A stretch of 64,000 nucleotides of DNA from Actinomadura coerulea (GTDB taxonomy: Bacteria > Actinomycetota > Actinomycetes > Streptosporangiales > Streptosporangiaceae). The notes under the pieces were generated by a model. It was not told where the DNA came from. It searched no databases and saw nothing but the letters and a program-made list of their open reading frames with translations. Each line of letters opens with the position of its first letter. Position 1 is the first letter of the stretch. Positions 1 through 7,168 of this stretch are shown one piece after another. The stretch is taken from assembly GCF_014208105.1 (NCBI RefSeq), contig NZ_JACHMQ010000001.1:7998001-8062000 (forward strand). Direction: 5' to 3'. Made by a program: the position numbers and the translations under genes.

Positions 1-1
1 C

Positions 2-193
2 AACGACGCGGACAAGGAGAACCGGCTCCGCGTGGTGGAGCAGTGGGTGGCGCGCGTTCCGGTGGATCAGGAGAAGCGACTCCGGGCGCTTGAAACCTGG
101 GTGAACAGGTTGCCCGCCACGCTGTTCGCGGCGATCGCAGGCGCGGCCGGCACCGTATACACGGTCGCCGCGAAGATGACAGGGAAGGGGTGA
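2..193 (+). CDS. Phage small membrane protein, 5' partial
   Basis: The open frame enters from the left edge and ends at a TGA overlapping the GTG start of the next gene (GTGA). The 63 visible residues are a charged, probably helical stretch with Trp/Leu spacing, followed by a hydrophobic alanine/glycine-rich segment (about residues 38-55) and a short basic tail. A small coiled-coil-plus-membrane protein just before a lysin fits a holin-type or tail-associated product. I do not recognise the family and the N-terminus is outside the window. Confidence 0.6.
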   Translation, partial: NDADKENRLRVVEQWVARVPVDQEKRLRALETWVNRLPATLFAAIAGAAGTVYTVAAKMTGKG

Positions 194-1134
194 ACGTGGC
201 TCCCGCTAAGGGCACTGCCGCGGCGATGATCGCTGAGGCGATCTCGCATGACGGCACTCTGGAGACGCCAACCAATCACACGGAGTTCGGCCGCGAGTTC
301 GGTTGGGACGGCGTCGCGTGGTGTCACATCTTCCTGTCGGTGTGCGCACGCCGCTCCGGCTGCGGGGAGATGATCCCGTGGACCGCCGGCTGTTGGACCG
401 GCGTCGACTGGTTCCGTGACCGCGGGCAGTTCTTCCGCCGCGGCGCGAAGACTCCGCGTGCCGGCGACATTGTGTACTACGGCGCGTCCGGTGGGGATCA
501 CGTCGGTCTGGTGACCGCGGTCCACGACGGCCGGATCTACACGTGCGAGGGCAACACCTCGCGCGGCGACGGCTACAACCCCTCGGGCGGTGGCGTCCAC
601 CGCAAGTCGTGGCCGCTGACGAACTCCCGGATCTACGGCTATGGACGTCCCGCGTACAAGAGCGCGGCGACGGAGGAGGACGACATGCCCAACCTCTATG
701 TCTCGCTCGGGTCGACCTGGTCCCGCACGGTGAAGGCCGGCGCGGACACCGTGTACCTCGGGTGGGACCGCGAGTACGCGGACGCTACCCACGAGCACGG
801 CAACACGGGCGTGTACCCCACCGTTCTGATGACCCCTTCGCGGTACGTCGCGACGGTGGGCGTTGCGGTCGATGGCCTGCCCGCGGGCGGGTCCGGGTGG
901 ATTCGGTTCGTGGAGGTGGCGGACACGAAGAACAAGGCGGGGGAGTTCCCGATCAAGGAAGCCGATCCGCTGCACACGGTTCACGGGCTCGCGGATGGTG
1001 GCCGCGTCCACGTGTCGCTGACGAACGCGGACACGATCGGCAAGGGCCGCCGGCTCCGCGTCCAGATGGGCGGGTTCACGCATGACGTGGTCGTGCGCCC
1101 CGCAACGATCAAGATCCACGGGTGGAAGGTGTGA
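190..1134 (+). CDS. Phage endolysin with N-terminal CHAP domain
   Basis: A 314-residue protein starting at GTG in a GTGA overlap with the upstream gene. The first ~155 residues carry a CHAP (cysteine/histidine amidohydrolase-peptidase) fold: a catalytic-type Cys in VAWC near residue 45, PRAGDIVYY near 90, and the catalytic-type His in GGDHVGL near 100. CHAP domains hydrolyse peptidoglycan cross-bridges or amide bonds. The C-terminal ~145 residues do not match a family I know and probably bind the cell wall. No signal peptide is seen, so release would need a holin, and the next gene encodes a candidate. Confidence 0.8.
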   Translation: MNVAPAKGTAAAMIAEAISHDGTLETPTNHTEFGREFGWDGVAWCHIFLSVCARRSGCGEMIPWTAGCWTGVDWFRDRGQFFRRGAKTPRAGDIVYYGASGGDHVGLVTAVHDGRIYTCEGNTSRGDGYNPSGGGVHRKSWPLTNSRIYGYGRPAYKSAATEEDDMPNLYVSLGSTWSRTVKAGADTVYLGWDREYADATHEHGNTGVYPTVLMTPSRYVATVGVAVDGLPAGGSGWIRFVEVADTKNKAGEFPIKEADPLHTVHGLADGGRVHVSLTNADTIGKGRRLRVQMGGFTHDVVVRPATIKIHGWKV

Positions 1135-1136
1135 CC

Positions 1137-1457
1137 ATGGGTGTGCACAGCAGGCCGGACGTGACGGTGCCGGATGGCGTCCTGGAGGACGAGCGGATGG
1201 ACGTCCTCGCGCGGGACGTGTGGGAGGACTTCGCTCCGGATCGGCGTCTGTCACCCGCGACGGTTGCGCGCGTGAAGCGTGCGGGCGCGTCGCTCGCGTC
1301 GGGTCTCGCGGTGGCGGTGGCGCTCGCGGTGTGGCCTGCGGTGAAGTCGCAGGTTCTCGCGGGGACCGTCGACTACCCGACGCTGTTCGAGTCGGTTCGT
1401 GTGGCGGGCATGGCTGCGGCCGGCGCGTACCTGACGAGCCGGCTGCGTCGGAAGTAG
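1137..1457 (+). CDS. Holin-like membrane protein
   Basis: A 106-residue protein. The ATG at 1137 is preferred over the GTG at 1131 because the purine-rich GGAAGG at 1124-1129 is correctly spaced from it. Two hydrophobic segments (about residues 46-66 and 84-100) follow a charged N-terminal half, and the tail is basic (SRLRRK). This topology next to a lysin fits a holin releasing the endolysin. It is assigned by position and topology only. Confidence 0.55.
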   Translation: MGVHSRPDVTVPDGVLEDERMDVLARDVWEDFAPDRRLSPATVARVKRAGASLASGLAVAVALAVWPAVKSQVLAGTVDYPTLFESVRVAGMAAAGAYLTSRLRRK

Positions 1458-1458
1458 C

Positions 1459-1489
1459 GCGAACACCTCGGGCCCTCCGGAGCCATAAC
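1459..1489 (+). promoter_or_regulatory. Phage promoter motif P1
   Basis: GCGAACAC (1459-1466), 14 nt, then AGCCATAAC (1481-1489). This gives GAACAC and CATAAC hexamers 17 bp apart. The same arrangement occurs five more times in the phage region. It lies just after the holin-like stop and before the gene at 1524. Confidence 0.65.
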
Positions 1490-1523
1490 GGGACTAACAC
1501 ACAGTCCCAACTCTGGAGGGCCC
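1470..1523 (+). promoter_or_regulatory. Hairpin covering the ribosome binding site of the next gene
   Basis: Perfect 9-bp arms GGGCCCTCC (1470-1478) and GGAGGGCCC (1515-1523). The 3' arm contains the Shine-Dalgarno sequence for the ATG at 1524. The 5' arm lies in the P1 spacer, so only read-through RNA would contain both arms. Confidence 0.5.
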
Positions 1524-1841
1524 ATGCGCGTCCCTGAACTACCGCTCCCGGACGATGTGCCGGAGCTGCCGGCCGGATGCTTCTACCGCGTGAAGCGGGA
1601 AGACCTGGTGTCCATCGGTCCGCGCTTCACGGTGGAGATCCGCCGGCAGGGCAAGCGGTTCTCGCACGCGGTGTACGGCACGGAGACGCGCATCGTCCTG
1701 GACAAGGACAGCGACCCGGAGGTCGCGGTGCGGCAGGCGTGCCGGTCCGCGGTCGCCGAGATGACGATCCGCGAACAGGAACGCGCGGTGTGGCGCGGCG
1801 CTGACCGCTACGTGGGCGACCACGGGCGGGAGGCATCGTGA
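1524..1841 (+). CDS. Phage hypothetical protein
   Basis: A 105-residue protein starting at ATG with GGAGGG 4 nt upstream. It is rich in charged residues with no membrane segment, no cysteine cluster and no motif I recognise. The stop overlaps the start of the dNMP kinase gene (GTGA at 1838-1841), so the two are translationally coupled and presumably share an early role under promoter P1. Confidence 0.7.
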   Translation: MRVPELPLPDDVPELPAGCFYRVKREDLVSIGPRFTVEIRRQGKRFSHAVYGTETRIVLDKDSDPEVAVRQACRSAVAEMTIREQERAVWRGADRYVGDHGREAS

Positions 1842-2404
1842 ACGACATCGCTCTCATGGGCCGCGCCGGAGCAGGCAAGGACACCGCGGCGGCGGAGCTG
1901 GTGGCGCGGCACGGGTACGCGCGGGTGGCGTTCGCGGACCCGTTGAAAGCGATGGCGCTCGCGGTCGATCCGTGGATCGAATGCGGCTGCTACGAACGCC
2001 GGCGGCTCACGGAGATCGTGAACGCGGAAGGATGGGACTCCGCGAAGCGGAACAGCCCGGAGGTTCGCCGCTTCCTCCAGCGTCTCGGCCTGGAGGGTGC
2101 CCGCGCGACGTTCGGCGAGAACGCGTGGCTACTGCTGGCGCTCCGCGAGATCGGCGCGCACCGCGAAGCTGGCCGGCCTGTTGTCGTGACGGACGTCCGG
2201 TTCCGCAACGAGTGGGGCACGCTGTGGAACCTCGGCTTCACCACGGTATGGGTCGACCGACCCGGCATCGAGGACGGCAAGCACGCATCGGAGGCGGAGC
2301 TGTCCGCGTCCGACGCGGACTTCCGCATCACCAACGACGGTGACCCCGCGAGGCTGTACGAGCAACTCACTCGCATCGCCTCAAACAGATACGAGTATCC
2401 GTAA
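1838..2404 (+). CDS. Phage deoxynucleoside monophosphate kinase
   Basis: A 188-residue protein with an N-terminal P-loop GRAGAGKDT (residues 8-16) and a mid-protein TDVRFRNE segment typical of phage dNMP kinases, which phosphorylate dNMPs to dNDPs for phage DNA synthesis. A GTG start overlaps the upstream stop. A strong intrinsic terminator follows at 2410, so the P1 transcription unit ends here. Confidence 0.8.
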   Translation: MNDIALMGRAGAGKDTAAAELVARHGYARVAFADPLKAMALAVDPWIECGCYERRRLTEIVNAEGWDSAKRNSPEVRRFLQRLGLEGARATFGENAWLLLALREIGAHREAGRPVVVTDVRFRNEWGTLWNLGFTTVWVDRPGIEDGKHASEAELSASDADFRITNDGDPARLYEQLTRIASNRYEYP

Positions 2405-2409
2405 GACGA

Positions 2410-2445
2410 AGGGCCCGATGGCGTCTGCTGTCGGGCCCTTTTTTG
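2410..2445 (+). terminator. Intrinsic terminator after dNMP kinase gene
   Basis: A perfect 9-bp stem, AGGGCCCGA (2410-2418) with TCGGGCCCT (2431-2439), followed by a run of T to 2445. Confidence 0.85.
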
Positions 2446-2511
2446 TGTCCGCGGGGAGGCCACTAGCAGGCGCGTCGCGGCGTCTTGGCTGGTCGGACCG
2501 GTGTGCAACAT

Positions 2512-2540
2512 TTGCTAGCGCGGGAGAGACAACCTGTACA
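2512..2540 (+). promoter_or_regulatory. Sigma-70-like promoter overlapping an operator half-site
   Basis: TTGCTA (2512-2517), 17-bp spacer, TGTACA (2535-2540). The -10 overlaps CTGTACACGG (2534-2543), a half-site of the phage palindrome. It would drive the gene starting near 2602. Confidence 0.45.
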
Positions 2541-2601
2541 CGGGGACTGTATGTTACATCTCGGCATGGCAAAGACACCGCGACGGAGGGGACCCGCGCA
2601 G

Positions 2602-3369
2602 ATGGCACGCAAAGCCGCAGAACGAACATCCGACACTGACGACGGCACCGTGTTGGAGGGTGTGACCACCTGGACGCCGGAGCAACTCCGCGCGGACCCG
2701 GAGCGCCTCGCGAAGCTACTCAAGGCGAAGGACGGGACCCCCGGTAAGGACGTCGCGGTACGCCTCCAGGCGGAGGCGGAGCGGGAGAAGACGGCCGCGC
2801 CGCTGGTCGCGGAGGGGGTGAAGCTCGCGAAGGAATGGAACCGCGCGTACAACCGGGCGGGCGGTGTCACCCGGAAACTCGCGGAGGTCCTCGTACGGCT
2901 GCGGCTGCTGTACACCGATCCCGCGGACGAGACGAAGCCGGATATGGCTGGCCGTTCCTCGGAGTACAAAGCCGCGGCGGCTGCGATCTATGACCGCGCC
3001 GGCTTCGATGCCGCACGCAAGTCCAGTATGCAAGCGGTAGTGCGACATCACGTGTCCATTGTGCGACGCGAGGTGATGGTTAACGAACTGGGAATGACGG
3101 ATGAAGACTTCGCTTTCTACGGCTTGAACCCTGTTGACCGCAACGCGCTCCGCCGTGGCAGCAAGCTACCTCCGCTGCGGCTGGACACCTCCGATCCCGC
3201 GAACGTGTACATAGGCATTGCGCAGTATGCGCGCAAGGCGCTGGACGTGCACGCGGACGGAGCGACGCCGGCCGAGTTGCCGGAGGAGAAGCGGGATGAG
3301 TACCGCGCGGCGCTGGAGGCGGTCCGTGCGCGTGCGGAGGAGCTTCTAGAAGAACTCGGCGCGGACTGA
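2602..3369 (+). CDS. Phage hypothetical protein, largely helical
   Basis: A 255-residue product from the ATG at 2602, chosen because GGAGGGG ends 10 nt upstream. An ATG at 2566 would add 12 residues but lacks a good ribosome site. The protein is rich in Ala, Lys, Arg and Glu with long predicted helices and a coiled-coil-like acidic C-terminus. No catalytic motif is visible. Its own host-like promoter with an operator half-site, and a terminator immediately downstream, make it a monocistronic unit that could be controlled by the phage repressor. Confidence 0.65.
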   Translation: MARKAAERTSDTDDGTVLEGVTTWTPEQLRADPERLAKLLKAKDGTPGKDVAVRLQAEAEREKTAAPLVAEGVKLAKEWNRAYNRAGGVTRKLAEVLVRLRLLYTDPADETKPDMAGRSSEYKAAAAAIYDRAGFDAARKSSMQAVVRHHVSIVRREVMVNELGMTDEDFAFYGLNPVDRNALRRGSKLPPLRLDTSDPANVYIGIAQYARKALDVHADGATPAELPEEKRDEYRAALEAVRARAEELLEELGAD

Positions 3370-3388
3370 CCGCGGCCACCACGGCAAC

Positions 3389-3421
3389 CCCCGGACCCCG
3401 ACCGGTCCGGGGTTTTCTTTT
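3389..3421 (+). terminator. Intrinsic terminator (copy 1)
   Basis: CCCCGGACC (3389-3397) pairs with GGTCCGGGG (3404-3412), followed by TTTTCTTTT. It ends transcription of the gene stopping at 3369. The identical hairpin is repeated at 3613-3645. Confidence 0.8.
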
Positions 3422-3470
3422 GCCCACCGCTAGGAACGCTGTGCGCACAGTCGATCACTGTAGGTGTGCA

Positions 3471-3562
3471 ATGTAGAAATGTAGGTTTGAACGTAGATCT
3501 GGTATTAGCCCTAACGCGTTAGAGAGAAACCTAGATTTACGTTCAAACCTACATTCCTACAT
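3471..3562. repeat. AT-rich imperfect inverted repeat (copy 1)
   Basis: Two 30-nt arms (3471-3500 and 3533-3562) are inverted complements with two mismatches. Key words are ATGTAG, AATGTAGG, TTTGAACGTA. The 32-bp centre contains the palindrome CTAACGCGTTAG (3511-3522). It is much more AT-rich than its surroundings, resembling an origin, a partition-type site or a complex operator. Confidence 0.85.
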
Positions 3563-3612
3563 CGGGCCGTCCGGCGGACGTCGTCGCCGCTGACCGCGGC
3601 CACCACGGCAAC

Positions 3613-3645
3613 CCCCGGACCCCGACCGGTCCGGGGTTTTCTTTT
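3613..3645 (+). terminator. Intrinsic terminator (copy 2)
   Basis: Second copy of the 9-bp hairpin with T-rich tail, at the duplicated position. Confidence 0.75.
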
Positions 3646-3694
3646 GCCCACCGCTAGGAACGCTGTGCGCACAGTCGATCACTGTAGGTGTGCA

Positions 3695-3786
3695 ATGTAG
3701 AAATGTAGGTTTGAACGTAGATCTGGTATTAGCCCTAACGCGTTAGAGAGAAACCTAGATTTACGTTCAAACCTACATTCCTACAT
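3695..3786. repeat. AT-rich imperfect inverted repeat (copy 2)
   Basis: Second copy of the 30-nt-arm inverted repeat with central palindrome, identical to 3471-3562. Confidence 0.85.
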
Positions 3787-3819
3787 CGGGCCGTCCGGCG
3801 GACGTCGTCGCCGCTGACC

Positions 3820-3850
3820 GCGAACACCTGACCGCGATGGGAGCCACAAC
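3820..3850 (+). promoter_or_regulatory. Phage promoter motif P2
   Basis: GCGAACAC (3820-3827), 14 nt, AGCCACAAC (3842-3850). Seven bases beyond the -10-like CACAAC lies the G of a GTAGG that sits at the same offset in P3 and P4, a likely transcription start (3857). It precedes the exonuclease gene. Confidence 0.65.
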
Positions 3851-3883
3851 TACCCCGTAGGTGTCGATGCGGGAGGTTGCGGC

Positions 3884-4693
3884 GTGGGAAACGTCAACAC
3901 GATCAAACGTGGCGGGAGTCGGTTCTATGTGGAGCCGACGTCCGGTCACAAGGCTCCGGGCGTGACGTCGATCATCTCGATGCTTCCGAAGCCGTTCTTG
4001 CAGTACTGGTCCGCGCGGAAGACTGCGGAGGCTGCGGCCGACAACCTGGACGTCGTCAACGCGCTCGCGGAGCGGGACCGTGACGCGCTGGTGGACTTCC
4101 TGAAGGCCGCCCCGACGCGGTACACGAAGTCGCGTCAGAACCTCGGTACGGCTGCGCATGACATGTTCGAGCGGCAGATCAGGGGCGAGGACGTTCGCCG
4201 CGTGGGGCCCGATCTCGCGCCGTACAAGCGGCACTTCGCGGAGTTCCTCGACCGTGTTCAGCCGGAACTGATCAGCGCGGAAGACGTCATGTGGTCCGAC
4301 GCGCACGACTACGCCGGCAGCTCCGACGTCATCATGCGGATCACGGACCCTGAGACGGGTCTCCCGGAGATCGTGATCGGAGACTGGAAGACGAGCAAGG
4401 ACACGTATCCGGACGTCTCCCTCCAGCTCACCGCGTACAAGAACGCGGACCGGATCATTTCGGCGGACGGTTCGTCGCGTCCGATGCCAGCGATTCAGGC
4501 CGGCGCGGTTCTGCACGTGACGGATGAGCGGTGGGCGTTGAAGCCGGTGGAGGTGTCGGACCGCGTGTTCGGCGTCTTCCTCGCGCTGCGTCAGGTGTTC
4601 GACTGGGACCGGCAGATGTCCAAGGAAGTGATCGGCAAGGCGATCGAGTCGGGCGGCCGGCTGGAGTCGGGCACGGAGCGGAGGGCGAAGTGA
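3884..4693 (+). CDS. Phage RecB/Cas4-like PD-(D/E)XK exonuclease
   Basis: A 269-residue protein from a GTG preceded by GGGAGG. The RecB-family nuclease signature is visible in order: AAHDMFE near residue 87, the acidic GSSDVIM near 147, the active-site-like IGDWKTSK near 166, and QLTAYKNA near 180. Such enzymes resect DNA ends for phage recombination or repair. It is the first gene behind promoter P2 and couples through GTGA to the next small gene. No Fe-S cysteine set is seen, so it is not a typical Cas4. Confidence 0.75.
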   Translation: MGNVNTIKRGGSRFYVEPTSGHKAPGVTSIISMLPKPFLQYWSARKTAEAAADNLDVVNALAERDRDALVDFLKAAPTRYTKSRQNLGTAAHDMFERQIRGEDVRRVGPDLAPYKRHFAEFLDRVQPELISAEDVMWSDAHDYAGSSDVIMRITDPETGLPEIVIGDWKTSKDTYPDVSLQLTAYKNADRIISADGSSRPMPAIQAGAVLHVTDERWALKPVEVSDRVFGVFLALRQVFDWDRQMSKEVIGKAIESGGRLESGTERRAK

Positions 4694-4845
4694 CGTACGC
4701 GCTGCTGGTCTGGCTGGTCATCGGGGCGATCTCGTCCGCGGTCACCACGGTCCGCACGTCGGAGCCGGCGAAGTCCGCGGGGTTCCTGGTGAACGCGGCG
4801 ACGAACGCGGGGTTCGCCGCGTACGTGGCGGTGGTGTGGCTGTGA
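4690..4845 (+). CDS. Phage small membrane protein
   Basis: A 51-residue protein with GTG start in a GTGA overlap with the exonuclease gene and a stop overlapping the next start. Two hydrophobic segments (about residues 3-20 and 30-50) with a short polar hairpin loop indicate an inner-membrane protein. Function unknown. Confidence 0.65.
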   Translation: MTYALLVWLVIGAISSAVTTVRTSEPAKSAGFLVNAATNAGFAAYVAVVWL

Positions 4846-5048
4846 AGCTCTACCTCGCGAAGCGCATCACGGGCGGAGGGTACGACACGCACGCCGGGAT
4901 GGTGATCCGGGCGGAGTCGTACGGGGACGCGCGCCGGCTGCTGAACGACGCGCTGTACTCCAGTGAGCAGGACGGCGACTGGAGGATCGCGCGCGTCCGC
5001 GAGGAAGGTTCGCGCGGCGTGATCCTGAAGGACTTCTGTGCGGGATGA
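4842..5048 (+). CDS. Phage hypothetical protein
   Basis: A 68-residue protein. The GTG at 4842 (GTGA overlap with the upstream stop) is preferred over the GTG at 4836. It is a compact mixed alpha/beta small protein without recognised motif. It ends just before promoter P3, so it is the last gene of the P2 unit. Confidence 0.65.
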   Translation: MKLYLAKRITGGGYDTHAGMVIRAESYGDARRLLNDALYSSEQDGDWRIARVREEGSRGVILKDFCAG

Positions 5049-5050
5049 CC

Positions 5051-5081
5051 GCGAACACCCCTTCACCCTGGGAGCCATAAC
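5051..5081 (+). promoter_or_regulatory. Phage promoter motif P3
   Basis: GCGAACAC (5051-5058), 14 nt, AGCCATAAC (5073-5081), with GTAGG starting at 5088 as the likely transcription start. It lies upstream of the RDF-like gene. Confidence 0.7.
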
Positions 5082-5102
5082 TCCCCTGTAGGGGGTTCCG
5101 TG

Positions 5103-5135
5103 CGGGTCCGCTGTGTACTGCTCACAGCGGACCCG
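5103..5135 (+). terminator. Leader hairpin with operator-like core upstream of RDF-like gene
   Basis: Perfect 13-bp arms (5103-5115 and 5123-5135) around TACTGCT. The top contains GTGTACTGCTCAC, close to the phage palindrome. It sits between P3 and the start codon, so it may attenuate transcription, bind the repressor, or both. There is no T run. Confidence 0.6.
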
Positions 5136-5174
5136 TTCGTGTTCCTGAGTACCCATTCAGGGAGTTGTCAGGAC

Positions 5175-5909
5175 ATGTCCAGACTTCGCATCTTCGAGAC
5201 TGACCCCGACGCGAAGCCGAAGCCGCGGGAGGGTTCGGACATCGTCGGCCGGTTCCGGTCCGGGATGATGGACGGGCGCACGCCGGTCAGCCTGTCGGAG
5301 TGGCGCGTCACCACGGGCGACCCGGACGTCGCCGCGTACGTCGCGGAGAAGTTCGGCGGGTCGCCGGAGGAGTGGGAGACGGAGTCGGAGGAGAACCTCC
5401 AGGTGCTCACGTCCGCGAGCAAGGTCCGCGTGATCATCGACGGCCCGGACGCGATCAGCTCCGACATGCGGCTGTACGGCATGAACGGGCAGATCATCCA
5501 TCACTGTGACGGGGTCGAGTACCTGTCGCCGGAGGAGGACGCGGGGGAGCCGTGCGGCTGCCCGAAGCTGTTCGCGGAGCGGAAGGCGCTCGCGAAGTCG
5601 GGCCGCGGTCCGAAGCCGGCGACCCGCATCGTCTTCACCCTCGCGGACGCTCCGCATCTCGGCAAGTTCGCCATGGGCTCCGGGAGCTGGGACCTGGTCC
5701 GCGTCCTGCACGAGTACGAGAACAAGATCGAGGACGTCCGCGACGACCACGACGGCGCGTCCGCGCTGTGCACGCTCGCCCTGGAGAACGTGGAGTTCGT
5801 TCCGAAGGGCGGGCCCATGAAGGGCAAGACGGTCTCGTACATGAAGCCGACCCTGACCGTCCACGGTCCTGCCGCGAAGGATGCGGCGGAGGGTACCGTC
5901 ACCGTCTGA
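5175..5909 (+). CDS. phiC31 gp3-like recombination directionality factor
   Basis: A 244-residue protein from the ATG at 5175 (AGGA just upstream). Its N-terminal half (MSRLRIF, SDIVGRFRSG, EWRVTTGDP, EEWETESEE), the central HHCDGVEYL and the Cys pair in EPCGCPK match what I remember of the phiC31/phiBT1 gp3 family, which switches serine integrases from integration to excision and is about this length. That family link is from memory. It would control excision of this prophage. Promoter P3, a leader hairpin and a strong terminator isolate it as its own unit. Confidence 0.7.
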   Translation: MSRLRIFETDPDAKPKPREGSDIVGRFRSGMMDGRTPVSLSEWRVTTGDPDVAAYVAEKFGGSPEEWETESEENLQVLTSASKVRVIIDGPDAISSDMRLYGMNGQIIHHCDGVEYLSPEEDAGEPCGCPKLFAERKALAKSGRGPKPATRIVFTLADAPHLGKFAMGSGSWDLVRVLHEYENKIEDVRDDHDGASALCTLALENVEFVPKGGPMKGKTVSYMKPTLTVHGPAAKDAAEGTVTV

Positions 5910-5919
5910 CATTTCCGCT

Positions 5920-5960
5920 GTAAACCCCGGACTGACGCGCGTGTGTCGTCCGGGGTTTAC
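5920..5960 (+). terminator. Terminator after RDF-like gene
   Basis: Perfect 13-bp arms GTAAACCCCGGAC (5920-5932) and its complement (5948-5960) around a 15-nt loop. Confidence 0.8.
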
Positions 5961-5991
5961 GTACTTTCCTCGTAAAGTTGAGGGTTAAATC

Positions 5992-6213
5992 GTGACCGGA
6001 AATGCAATATCATCAGTCGCGCAGGCGGGGCTACTGGCTCCGTCTGTCGGAGAACGTAACTCCGCAGCCAAGCTGACGGCTGCGAAGGTGCGGGCGATCC
6101 GGGACGCTCACGCGGCGGGGGGTCGCTTGGCGGATCTCGCCCGCGCGTTCGACGTGTCTGACCGCACCGCGCGGCACATCGTCCGCGGTACGTCCTGGAC
6201 GCACGTGCAGTAG
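5992..6213 (+). CDS. Phage small helix-turn-helix protein
   Basis: A 73-residue protein from GTG 5992 with GAGGG upstream. Residues ~24-70 form the short helix-turn-helix module seen in phage HNH-associated and regulatory proteins (AKLTAAKVRAI, LADLARAFDVSDRTARHIV, ending TSWTHV). It probably binds DNA. It could be a stand-alone remnant of a homing-endonuclease DNA-binding domain or a small regulator. No nuclease domain is present. Confidence 0.7.
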   Translation: MTGNAISSVAQAGLLAPSVGERNSAAKLTAAKVRAIRDAHAAGGRLADLARAFDVSDRTARHIVRGTSWTHVQ

Positions 6214-6234
6214 GGGACAAAGGGGTACCCGTAC

Positions 6235-6468
6235 ATGAAGATCACGCAGATGGAGCCGGCCGATCCTGAGGACATCATCGTTCGGATGACGCGCGAGGAC
6301 GCGCGGATGCTCGCCGCGCTCGCGGATCTGCCCGCGTGGCACCGTCAGCCGGCGGAGGTCGCGAAGTTCTGCGGCGCGCTCCACGCGGCGATGGTCGCGA
6401 AGCTGGGCGAACCGATCTACGCGGACAGCGTCGGCTTCACTCCCCACACGTCGGTCACAGAGGACTGA
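6235..6468 (+). CDS. Phage hypothetical protein
   Basis: A 77-residue acidic protein from ATG 6235, preceded by AGGGG. It has a likely helical centre (MLAALADLPAW to MVAKLG). No motif is recognised. A terminator follows at 6491, so this and the HTH gene may form one transcript. Confidence 0.6.
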   Translation: MKITQMEPADPEDIIVRMTREDARMLAALADLPAWHRQPAEVAKFCGALHAAMVAKLGEPIYADSVGFTPHTSVTED

Positions 6469-6490
6469 CGCTCCCACAAGTACCCCGCTC

Positions 6491-6526
6491 AGGGCCCGAT
6501 CTACTCCGGTAGGTCGGGCCCTTTTG
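6491..6526 (+). terminator. Intrinsic terminator
   Basis: AGGGCCCGA (6491-6499) pairs with TCGGGCCCT (6514-6522), followed by TTTT. The stem is nearly the same as in the terminator at 2410. Confidence 0.8.
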
Positions 6527-6547
6527 CGTTCCAGGAAAGAGGCAGAC

Positions 6548-6763
6548 ATGGCGATGACCGCGTGGGACAACGGCGGAGTTCAGGTCTCCCAACACTCCGC
6601 GCGCCGGCCTGGTCAGGTGGCCGCGCTGGGCAAGGGCGACGCGATCAGCGTGCATCGCTCCGCGTTGCTGCGCTCGGATTGGGCCGCGATGTCGCAAGCC
6701 CTGGGGACCGCGTTCGCCCGCGGCGCTGAGGTCCACATGTACGGGGGTAGCCACGATGGCTAA
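6548..6763 (+). CDS. Phage hypothetical protein
   Basis: A 71-residue protein from ATG 6548 with AGGAAAGAGG upstream. It has no membrane segment or known motif. Its last 8 bases overlap the start of the resolvase-like gene, suggesting coupling. Confidence 0.6.
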   Translation: MAMTAWDNGGVQVSQHSARRPGQVAALGKGDAISVHRSALLRSDWAAMSQALGTAFARGAEVHMYGGSHDG

Positions 6764-7166
6764 CCCCAACAAGCGCAAGGGAACCGCGTGGGAGTCGGCC
6801 GTCGTGACGTTCCTCCGCGGACGGCTCGCGGGTGCGGGTCTCGCCGGCCTGGACGACATCCGCCGGCAGGTACAGATGGGCCGCGCGGACATAGGGGACG
6901 TGCACGCCGCGCCGTTCGTGCTGGAGTGCAAGAACACCGCGCAGCTCACGTTGTCCGCGTTCGTGGACCAGGCGAACCGCGAGGCACGGAACGCGCAGCT
7001 TGACGCGGACATGCACGGTACCGCCGGCCGCCGGTACTTCGGCGTCGCGGTGGTGAAGCGGCGCGGCAAGGGGACCGGCGACGGGTACGCGGTCATGGAC
7101 CTGGAGACGTTCGCTCGCGTCCTCGCGGTGATCCGCGCGAACAGTGACCGGACACGGGAGCCATAA
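6756..7166 (+). CDS. Phage Holliday-junction-resolvase-like nuclease
   Basis: A 136-residue basic protein with the layout of a small PD-(D/E)XK nuclease: an N-terminal KGTAWES (Glu), then IGDVHAAPFVLECKN (D-x-n-E-x-K) near residues 45-60 and a following helix AFVDQANREA. Archaeal-type Hjc and phage VRR-like enzymes share this pattern and cleave branched DNA. It overlaps the upstream gene by 8 bp, and promoter P4 is embedded in its last codons. Confidence 0.65.
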   Translation: MANPNKRKGTAWESAVVTFLRGRLAGAGLAGLDDIRRQVQMGRADIGDVHAAPFVLECKNTAQLTLSAFVDQANREARNAQLDADMHGTAGRRYFGVAVVKRRGKGTGDGYAVMDLETFARVLAVIRANSDRTREP

Positions 7167-7167
7167 C
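7137..7167 (+). promoter_or_regulatory. Phage promoter motif P4
   Basis: GCGAACAG (7137-7144), 14 nt, AGCCATAAC (7159-7167), inside the 3' end of the nuclease gene. The conserved GTAGG begins at 7174, the predicted start of the primase transcript. Confidence 0.65.
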
Positions 7168-7168
7168 G

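Larger units (their letters stand above)
3367..3590. repeat. 224-bp perfect tandem duplication, copy 1
   Basis: The 224 bp from 3367 (starting at the stop codon of the upstream gene) recur identically at 3591-3814. An 8-bp TGACCGCG stands at the start of each copy and again after copy 2 (3815-3822), as expected for duplication between short homologies. The unit contains a terminator, a 12-bp palindrome CTGTGCGCACAG (3439-3450) and a long inverted repeat. Confidence 0.95.
3591..3814. repeat. 224-bp perfect tandem duplication, copy 2
   Basis: Base-for-base identical to 3367-3590 and directly abutting it. Phage promoter P2 begins a few bases beyond the copy, at 3820. Confidence 0.95.

Noticed and set aside
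3367..3814. Possible CRISPR array from the repeated sequence
   Set aside because: There are only two directly abutting identical 224-bp units with no spacers and no cas genes. The Cas4-like nuclease at 3884 lacks cluster cysteines and is a phage exonuclease.
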